64,000 nucleotides of DNA from Saccharophagus sp. K07. Its GTDB lineage: Bacteria; Pseudomonadota; Gammaproteobacteria; Pseudomonadales; Cellvibrionaceae. The stretch lies in contig NZ_QRAI01000001.1 of the NCBI RefSeq assembly GCF_014336955.1, positions 1,178,001-1,242,000 of the forward strand, read 5' to 3'. The notes below the pieces were generated by a model. That model was not told the DNA's origin and ran no database searches. It saw nothing but the letters and a program-made list of their open reading frames with translations. Below are positions 56,371 to 64,000 of the stretch, piece by piece. A program made the position numbers and the translations under genes. Each line of letters opens with the position of its first letter. Position 1 is the first letter of the stretch.

Positions 56371-56636
56371 ATTCGGGTGCCTCTTTCGGGGTTGCGAAGG
56401 ATACCAGACAGGGTCCAGCTTGAGAAATATTGCCCGGTTGTAGCCTTATAACCCTTACGTTCAACCCCGTATCGATTTTCGCTGCGGTTTGCCGGAATGG
56501 CGTTGCATCCCACGGGTGAAATCGGTAGATTTGCCGCCGTCCTAGGCTTGGAGGTTCCGTTCCTTTAAGCTGCACACTTTGCCAAACCTGGCTTCTGCGA
56601 AGCCAAAACACCCGCTAATTGACCCAGGAGCCATCT

Positions 56637-57254
56637 GTGGAAATCGCATGTCTCGACCTCGAAGGGGTTCTCGTCCCTGAAATCTGGATTAAGTTTTCTG
56701 AAAAAACTGGTATTCCAGAACTACGCGCTACGACGCGTGACATTCCAGACTACGACGAGTTGATGAAAATGCGGCTCGGCATTCTGGCCAAACATGGCCT
56801 CGGCCTCAAAGAGATCCAGGAAGTGATCGCGACTCTCCGCCCCCTCGATGGCGCGGCAGAGTTCCTGAATTGGCTGCGCGCCCGCTTCCAGGTGGTTATC
56901 CTGTCTGACACCTTCTATGAGTTTGCTGGCCCGCTGATGGCTCAGCTCGGCTATCCGACCCTGTTGTGCCACAAGTTGACGGTCGACGAAAAAGGTATGG
57001 TGACGAACTATAACCTGCGTCAGGCCAATCCGAAGCGCCAAGCGGTCTGTGCCTTCAAAACCCTCTATTACCGCACTATCGCAGTAGGTGATTCCTACAA
57101 CGACACCACCATGTTGGCAGAAGCGGATGTGGGGATTCTGTTCCATGCGCCGGACAATGTGATCGCGCAATTCCCGCAATTCCCTGCAGTGCATACCTAC
57201 GAGGATCTCAAGCAGGAATTTATCAAAGCCAGCGTGCGCAATATTTCTCTCTAA
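56637..57254 (+). CDS. thrH: Phosphoserine/homoserine phosphotransferase ThrH
   Basis: 205 residues of HAD fold; nucleophile region MEIACLDLEGVLVPEIW, ILSDTFYEF, and AVGDSYNDTTMLAEADVGILFHAP. It strongly resembles Pseudomonas ThrH, which dephosphorylates phosphoserine and can pass phosphate to homoserine. The start is a GTG at 56637 with AGGAG seven bases upstream; an earlier TTG is not needed. Order cysH-thrH-pabB is as in Pseudomonas. Confidence 0.94.
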   Translation: MEIACLDLEGVLVPEIWIKFSEKTGIPELRATTRDIPDYDELMKMRLGILAKHGLGLKEIQEVIATLRPLDGAAEFLNWLRARFQVVILSDTFYEFAGPLMAQLGYPTLLCHKLTVDEKGMVTNYNLRQANPKRQAVCAFKTLYYRTIAVGDSYNDTTMLAEADVGILFHAPDNVIAQFPQFPAVHTYEDLKQEFIKASVRNISL

Positions 57255-57290
57255 GAGAAACATTCCCCTTTAAGAGAAACTCCGCAGGTG

Positions 57291-58670
57291 TCAGGCCGCC
57301 GGTTCGGCGGCCTTGTTGTTCATGGCGCGCAGAAACGAGCCGATTTTATGCAGGCTCTCCTCGTATTCCTGATTCGGATCGGAATCGACCACAATTCCAC
57401 CTCCCGCCCAGGCGTAAAGATTCCCCCCACTTTCTACCAGCGTCCTGATGGCAATATTGAAATCGGTTCGCCTGTTTACGCTGAAATAACCTATAGCGCC
57501 GCAGTACACACTGCGAGCTTGCCCCTCCAGTTCCTCGATAATTTCCATCGACCGTTTTTTCGGGGCGCCGGTAATGGAGCCGCCGGGAAAGCAGGACAAA
57601 ATAAAATCCGGATGAGAAATTTCCGTTTTTAATTCGCCGCTGATAGTGCTAACCAAATGGTGCACATTGGCAAAGCTTTGTACTTCAAATAATTCCGGTA
57701 CCTTGACGCTGTGAGGCGTGCAATTGCGGCTGAAATCGTTGCGCAGCAAATCGACGATCATCAGATTTTCGGCGCGATTTTTTTCGCTCTGCTGCAGAAG
57801 TGTTTTGTTGTTTTCATCTGCTGTTTTATCGGGTCCTCTAGGCGCAGTTCCTTTAATCGGCTGAGTGAGCGCATGGCGCCCGTCGATTTGAATAAAACGC
57901 TCCGGTGAGACGCTTAAAACAGAACCTTGCTTCAGTGCGATATAAGCTGCAAATGGACTGGGAACCGCTTGGCGCAGCGTTAAATAGGCGCCTATAGCAG
58001 AACCGGTCATTCGTGTGCTGAATCTCTGTGTGTAATTAACCTGATAGCAATCGCCAGCCAATAAATAGTCGCGGGTTTTTTGCAAATTCTGCAGGTAATG
58101 TTGGCGGCTTTCGTCCGGTGTAAATGGCTCACAGCAAAAGCTCAGATCGAGATTAATTTCACTCGCCAGTGCTTGTTGCACGGAATGACGCGTTTCCTCG
58201 GAGCATGTGTCGAGAAAAACAAGCTGAGCTTGTTCAGTCGCGTGGTCAATGACAAGTGCCCAGTCATACCAGCCGAACCACGCGGGCGGTAAGGGATCGG
58301 ATTTGGTTGAGGAGATATTGAAGCTTTTATGTCTGTAGCTGTAACCGAAATAACCAATCCATCCACCGCAGAATGGCAGATCTGCTTCAGCGTTTGCCTG
58401 CTTGTCCAGTTCTGCGTTTAACACCTGCCGCATAACGTCTTCGTCGCCGCCTTCGAGAACAATGCGGGGCAGGGCGCTCATGACGTCATAGCGCCCGAGC
58501 GGCGAACCCGGTTTGCCGCTGTCCAGCCAGACGCAGTGGGGGAGGGGGCTCAGGCGGAGAAATGGCGACTGGGGATTGGCTGGGTAAGGAATTGGGAGCC
58601 GGTGCACCGACGACCTCTCGAGGCATATGGGCGGGTGGCTATTGTAGAGATTGAGCTGGCTTCGATCCAT
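57291..58670 (-). CDS. pabB: Aminodeoxychorismate synthase component I
   Basis: Joins chorismate and ammonia to make aminodeoxychorismate for folate. About 459 residues from the ATG at 58670; the open frame further up overlaps the Rieske gene and looks like chance. Chorismate-binding motifs: GDCYQVNYTQRF, the PIKGTAPRG lysine region, ENLMIVDLLRNDF, and PGGSITGAPKKRSMEIIEELEG. No strong ribosome site is visible. Convergent with thrH; divergent from the Rieske gene. Confidence 0.92.
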   Translation of the reverse strand: MDRSQLNLYNSHPPICLERSSVHRLPIPYPANPQSPFLRLSPLPHCVWLDSGKPGSPLGRYDVMSALPRIVLEGGDEDVMRQVLNAELDKQANAEADLPFCGGWIGYFGYSYRHKSFNISSTKSDPLPPAWFGWYDWALVIDHATEQAQLVFLDTCSEETRHSVQQALASEINLDLSFCCEPFTPDESRQHYLQNLQKTRDYLLAGDCYQVNYTQRFSTRMTGSAIGAYLTLRQAVPSPFAAYIALKQGSVLSVSPERFIQIDGRHALTQPIKGTAPRGPDKTADENNKTLLQQSEKNRAENLMIVDLLRNDFSRNCTPHSVKVPELFEVQSFANVHHLVSTISGELKTEISHPDFILSCFPGGSITGAPKKRSMEIIEELEGQARSVYCGAIGYFSVNRRTDFNIAIRTLVESGGNLYAWAGGGIVVDSDPNQEYEESLHKIGSFLRAMNNKAAEPAA

Positions 58671-58714
58671 CACATAGACTTGGCGGGTTGCATCAACGGA
58701 TCGAGGTATGAGGT

Positions 58715-59026
58715 ATGGCGTTCTACAGTGCGGCAAATCTGGTGGAACTGTACGATGGTTTCTGCCGGCCTTTTGTGGCCAATGGCCGGCGCTTGCTCCT
58801 GCTGCAGGATGGCGGTGAGACCTATGTCGTGGAGAACCGCTGCCCCCATATGGACGCCCCACTGGCAAATGGTCGGATTGTCGATGGCGCTATTGTCTGC
58901 CGTGCCCACGGTATTGGATTTGATCTGCGTTCGGGGCGCGCGAGGGGACCTCTGGCGGATACACTCGATTGTTTGCGTTTTTATCCCGTTGCTTATGAGG
59001 GCAACAAAATAGGTGTCGATCTGTAG
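58715..59026 (+). CDS. Small Rieske [2Fe-2S] protein
   Basis: 103 residues, one Rieske fold. Cluster ligands C43, H45 (CPH) and C62, H65 (CRAH). It lacks a membrane anchor, a catalytic partner domain and a typical dioxygenase operon, so it is most like soluble ferredoxins of the NirD/BphF type. Redox partner unknown. Confidence 0.88.
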   Translation: MAFYSAANLVELYDGFCRPFVANGRRLLLLQDGGETYVVENRCPHMDAPLANGRIVDGAIVCRAHGIGFDLRSGRARGPLADTLDCLRFYPVAYEGNKIGVDL

Positions 59027-59101
59027 ACGTCTACTAAAGAGATAAGCGAGACAAATTCGAGTCGACCTTGCTGCCGTAGGTCCAGAGGTGTTCAAACTCC
59101 C

Positions 59102-59527
59102 CTAACAATTGGCGCGACTCTGCTCTGGCGCCATGTCGCGCATAGCCCCCAGGTTTGGCTCATCGAGAAAGTGCACCAGATGGGTGGCGTCAACGCAGAA
59201 AAATCCCATTTGTGTTTCCGGGTTGTCTTCCAGGCATGTGCGGAGTTGGATATGGGACGGCAGTCTTTGCGCGAGCACCACCAATGGATGGTCCCGGCCA
59301 TAGAGTTGCCGAGGATCGCGCACCAGAATACGAACCTTGGTTTGCGGCCCTCGCCTGGCCAAGGCGGAAAGCAGGGAGACAAACTCGTCATCGCCGTAAA
59401 GCACAGGTACAAGTTGCTGGCTAAAGATATCGATCGTACGGATTGCCTGTTCGGCAAAACTGCGCATAACCGGCAGGATATCGGAAGGGTGATGGAGTGG
59501 ATATACGCCCGGTTCTTCCGCTGTCAT
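59102..59527 (-). CDS. Conserved hypothetical protein
   Basis: 141 residues, not recognised beyond a general resemblance to small proteins encoded after GNAT genes in related genomes. The central part with EQAIRTIDIFSQQLVPVLYGDDEFVSLLSALARR and VRILVRDPRQLYG suggests an alpha/beta fold, like a fragment of the phospholipase D superfamily, but no HKD motif is visible. It begins one base after the GNAT stop, so the two are coupled, and is last in the operon. Confidence 0.65.
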   Translation of the reverse strand: MTAEEPGVYPLHHPSDILPVMRSFAEQAIRTIDIFSQQLVPVLYGDDEFVSLLSALARRGPQTKVRILVRDPRQLYGRDHPLVVLAQRLPSHIQLRTCLEDNPETQMGFFCVDATHLVHFLDEPNLGAMRDMAPEQSRANC

Positions 59528-59528
59528 A

Positions 59529-59957
59529 TCAGTCCGCCAAGTCTTTTACCATTCGAATATGAAGAATACCTGCATCCCAAAAGGGCTGCCCTTCTTTTTC
59601 GAACCCAAAACGCTGGTAAAAGTCGCAAGCGCTGATTTGTGCATCGAGATACACACCGGCAAAGCGTTTTTGTTGCGCCAGCTTTAGGACGGCAGTCATC
59701 AATTCGGAGCCGACCCCTTGGCGGCGATAGGGCTGGCGCACGGCCATGCGGGTGATCTTGCCGCTGGGGAGGAAACGAACGGTTCCAATGGCTGTATTAG
59801 TTGATTGCTCCAGCGCGAGAAAATGAGTCGCCTGCTCATCATATTGGTCCCATTCTTCCGACTCTGGAACCTTTTGCTCTTCGATAAAAACTTCTCTTCT
59901 GATTGCGGCAAGTACGTCTTTCTTGTCGGTCCATGAAACCTGTTCGACGTGAATCAC
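59529..59957 (-). CDS. GNAT-family N-acetyltransferase
   Basis: 142 residues. The acetyl-CoA motif is in ITRMAVRQPYRRQGVGSELMTAVLKLAQQKRF and the C-terminal FYQRFGFEKEGQPFWDAGILHIRM completes the fold, close to the ElaA/YjcF type. Substrate unknown. It starts at a GTG overlapping the roxA stop (GTGA), which ties it to the operon. Confidence 0.9.
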   Translation of the reverse strand: MIHVEQVSWTDKKDVLAAIRREVFIEEQKVPESEEWDQYDEQATHFLALEQSTNTAIGTVRFLPSGKITRMAVRQPYRRQGVGSELMTAVLKLAQQKRFAGVYLDAQISACDFYQRFGFEKEGQPFWDAGILHIRMVKDLAD

Positions 59958-61060
59958 TGCAAATAACCCTCATCAATAAAGTGGTCGATAAGAGCATCTT
60001 CTTCGGCGGTGGTCGGAGAAGCTGGCGCGCCGGAGCAGATGGCCTCTGCTAAGCGAAGAGAACACGTGTGCTGTTCGCCGTTGATATAGAGAACCGCAGT
60101 TGTTGCGTTTACTTGGCGGTAGGCTGCACGAGTTCCCGGACTCAGGGTCAGGTTGGATTCCTCAACCTCGTATTGCAGGGACTCGCGCCGCGGTTGGGTC
60201 ATAAAGCGGCCGAACCAATCAAAGATCCGCTCGTCGTCCGCCAGCATTTCCTGTAGCAAAGATTTGATGGCGCCTAGGTCGGCTTGCGTGATCAAACCTG
60301 GGTTTGCCGCAGGTTCGCGACCTGGATCGGAGAAGCGCTGATCTTCCGTCAGAGTTGATGCTATTTCCTGGCTGCAGTCCAACAGAATTTCCGCATGACT
60401 GGGCGCGCGGAAACCAACGGAATAGGTGACGCATTCTCCTTGCGCAATGCCCCAGTGAGCGACTCTTGGCGGCAGGTAGAGAATATCTCCTGGCTCCACA
60501 ACCCATTCTTCGGTGGTGTCGAATTCCGTCAGGATTTTGCACGGTGTATCGGTGCGTAACGAGCTGTTGGAATCACAAGTCTGACCGATTTTCCACAAAC
60601 GCTTGCCGCTCGCCTGCAATAAAAACACGTCGTAATAATCGAAGTGCGGGCCAACGCCGCCCTGATCGACGGCGTAACTCACCATCAGATCGTCGACCCG
60701 CCAGTTGGGAATAAAGCGGAATCGGCGCAGTAAGGCATCCAGATCCGGATGTAGTTGATTGACTGCTTGTACCAGCAGGGTCCAATGTTTGGCGGGTAGG
60801 GAGGCAAACACATCTTCTTCGAAGGGACCGTGGCGCATCTTCCAGGCGCTCTGCAACGGTTGTTTCGCCTTGGGCTTTTCCACGATCAGACGGCTTTCTA
60901 CGCCTTCTTCGAGCGCGTAGCCGCCGAGTTCGTCGGGATCGATCTGCGGTATGTCTGGCAACCCCTGACGAATCAACAGGGGCTTTTGTTGCCAGTAATC
61001 GCGTAAAAAATCCGCGATGGAAAGGTCACCGAGATGGGGCAAAATCCGGTCATTACTCAT
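59954..61060 (-). CDS. roxA: Ribosomal protein uL16 arginine hydroxylase (JmjC, RoxA/YcfD type)
   Basis: About 368 residues from the ATG at 61060 (GAGAAGG upstream). Fe(II)/2-oxoglutarate oxygenase. Iron ligands H139, D141 (GPHFDYYDVFLLQ) and H202 (LPPRVAHWG); the 2-oxoglutarate region has the KRLWKIG lysine. The C-terminal winged-helix part (RESLQYEVEESNL, then a region ending IDHFIDEGYLQ) is typical of ribosomal oxygenases. E. coli YcfD hydroxylates arginine 81 of L16. It follows purB by 16 bp. Confidence 0.92.
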   Translation of the reverse strand: MSNDRILPHLGDLSIADFLRDYWQQKPLLIRQGLPDIPQIDPDELGGYALEEGVESRLIVEKPKAKQPLQSAWKMRHGPFEEDVFASLPAKHWTLLVQAVNQLHPDLDALLRRFRFIPNWRVDDLMVSYAVDQGGVGPHFDYYDVFLLQASGKRLWKIGQTCDSNSSLRTDTPCKILTEFDTTEEWVVEPGDILYLPPRVAHWGIAQGECVTYSVGFRAPSHAEILLDCSQEIASTLTEDQRFSDPGREPAANPGLITQADLGAIKSLLQEMLADDERIFDWFGRFMTQPRRESLQYEVEESNLTLSPGTRAAYRQVNATTAVLYINGEQHTCSLRLAEAICSGAPASPTTAEEDALIDHFIDEGYLQ

Positions 61061-61076
61061 CGCGGCGCCTTCTCGG

Positions 61077-63202
<2,126 letters not shown>

Positions 63203-63259
63203 GGTTACTGCTTCCTGTTGTTGTGATGGTTAAATACTTTGTAATGACTAAAAATTAAT

Positions 63260-64000
63260 CTAATTGAATGCTCGTTCTATGACACCGCCTCCCAGGCAAA
63301 TATCACCGTCGTACAAAACGACGGATTGCCCCGGAGTAATGGCACGCTGTGCGGAATCGAAAGTCATTTGAATTTGAGAATCCTGTACTTCGACCTCACA
63401 AGGCTGATCGGCTTGTCGGTAACGTACCTTTGCATAACAGCGGAACTTGTTTGCCGGAGGTGCGCCATTGATCCAATGCGTTTGTGTGGCGGTCAGATTT
63501 TTCTTAAACAGAAGAGGGTGGTCGGATCCCTGAACCACAATCAGCTCATTATCTTTAAGGTTTTTTTCAGCGACATACCAAGGCTCTTCTTTTTGCCCTG
63601 CCACGCCCCCTATACCCAAACCTTGCCGTTGACCAATGGTGTGATACATCAGGCCCAAGTGCTCACCAAGGGTTTTCCCTTCAGGGGTTTTTATCAAACC
63701 TGGCTGTGCAGGCAGATACTGTTGCAGGAAGTCTCGGAACCGTCGTTCGCCGATAAAACAAATGCCTGTGCTGTCTTTTTTGTTGTGAGTGACAAGTCCG
63801 TGCTTCTCTGCCAGTTCCCGCACCTTGGGTTTTTCCAAATTGCCTATTGGGAAGATAGTTTTGGCAAATTCGGCTTCGCCGACTGCATGCAGGAAGTAGG
63901 TCTGATCTTTATTTTCATCAAAACCTTTTTGTAAATAAGTGCGACCATCGCGCAGCAATGTTCGAGCGTAGTGACCAGTGGCAATTTTGTGCGCGCCGAG
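63260..64000 (-). CDS. mnmA: tRNA-specific 2-thiouridylase MnmA, C-terminal part
   Basis: Partial: the frame is open to the window end (upstream residues read [14 protein letters not shown]). Adds sulfur to U34 of tRNA-Lys, -Glu and -Gln, using sulfur passed by TusE. Visible motifs: [29 protein letters not shown], catalytic cysteine in [17 protein letters not shown], and [10 protein letters not shown]. The N-terminal PP-loop lies outside. It leads mnmA-hflD-purB-roxA-GNAT. Confidence 0.96.
   Translation of the reverse strand, partial: LGAHKIATGHYARTLLRDGRTYLQKGFDENKDQTYFLHAVGEAEFAKTIFPIGNLEKPKVRELAEKHGLVTHNKKDSTGICFIGERRFRDFLQQYLPAQPGLIKTPEGKTLGEHLGLMYHTIGQRQGLGIGGVAGQKEEPWYVAEKNLKDNELIVVQGSDHPLLFKKNLTATQTHWINGAPPANKFRCYAKVRYRQADQPCEVEVQDSQIQMTFDSAQRAITPGQSVVLYDGDICLGGGVIERAFN

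Noticed and set aside
58671-58868. N-terminal extension of pabB by 66 codons
   Set aside because: The extra residues overlap the divergent Rieske gene, are proline- and histidine-rich in a chance-like way, and the family begins near the ATG at 58670.

Overview
This window reads as conserved chromosome from a gammaproteobacterium of the Pseudomonadales/Cellvibrionales side (my best guess is Cellvibrionaceae). Two things point there. First, the gene orders rne / rluC-HAD-S49 / maf / yceD-rpmF-plsX-fabD-fabG-acpP-fabF-pabC-mltG-tmk / holB-pilZ-tatD, cysB-cysH-thrH-pabB and mnmA-hflD-purB are the ones known from Pseudomonas and relatives. Second, the marker families fit: [4Fe-4S] APS-type CysH, ThrH, an all-alpha dUTPase, a PilZ protein of the type IV pilus class and a REC-TPR regulator. 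Assignment below order is inference. I see no prophage, insertion sequence, integron or CRISPR array.

Layout. 1-4.0 kb: end of a DUF4823-like lipoprotein gene, ETF-quinone oxidoreductase divergent from etfBA. 4-8 kb: a membrane protein that looks like a histidine kinase with eroded catalytic sites, then a REC-TPR response regulator. 8-11.1 kb: xthA and the periplasmic protease gene prc, separated by an odd repeat tract and a terminator. 11.4-22.8 kb: accessory signalling and envelope genes (HD-GYP-like protein overlapping a PAS histidine kinase, a PKD-PKD-subtilisin lipoprotein, a PrcB-like lipoprotein, an M61-like peptidase, a hybrid kinase, a DUF748 protein). 22.8-27 kb: Gfo/Idh/MocA oxidoreductase, YihY, DUF4112, an HD hydrolase, YceI. 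27-31.5 kb: tusDCBE, tRNA-Ser(TGA), rne with a long leader. 32-46.4 kb: the rluC-to-tatD core block, holding the fatty-acid synthesis cluster. 46.6-53.3 kb: dUTPase, mdh, bcp, a GAF-AraC regulator, yajC, an AGCS symporter and a cN-I nucleotidase. 53.4-59 kb: UspA, cysB, a CxxC protein, cysH, thrH, pabB, a Rieske protein. 59-64 kb (minus strand): mnmA-hflD-purB-roxA-GNAT-hypothetical.

Functional links. EtfBA passes electrons from dehydrogenases to ETF-QO and then quinone. PlsX, FabD, FabG, AcpP and FabF form the core of fatty-acid and phospholipid synthesis, clustered with ribosomal L32 and the large-subunit factors YceD and RluC. TusDCBE relays sulfur to MnmA, about 35 kb away in the same window, for s2U34 of tRNA. 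CysB and CysH serve sulfate assimilation; PabB and PabC both serve folate synthesis but sit in separate blocks. Prc and the PrcB-like lipoprotein, the subtilisin lipoprotein and the M61-like protein suggest a local concentration of envelope proteolysis, although no functional link between them is shown.

Nothing here is a clearly new defence or mobile system. The best leads are the kinase-like protein with eroded active sites beside a REC-TPR protein, the HD-GYP protein with a broken HD site fused by overlap to a kinase gene, a structured mdh leader, an AT-rich palindrome upstream of acpP, a 73-bp antisense coding overlap between tmk and an RluA-type gene, and duplicated NDPR motifs in the RNase E tail. 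All calls are by reading; no search was run.
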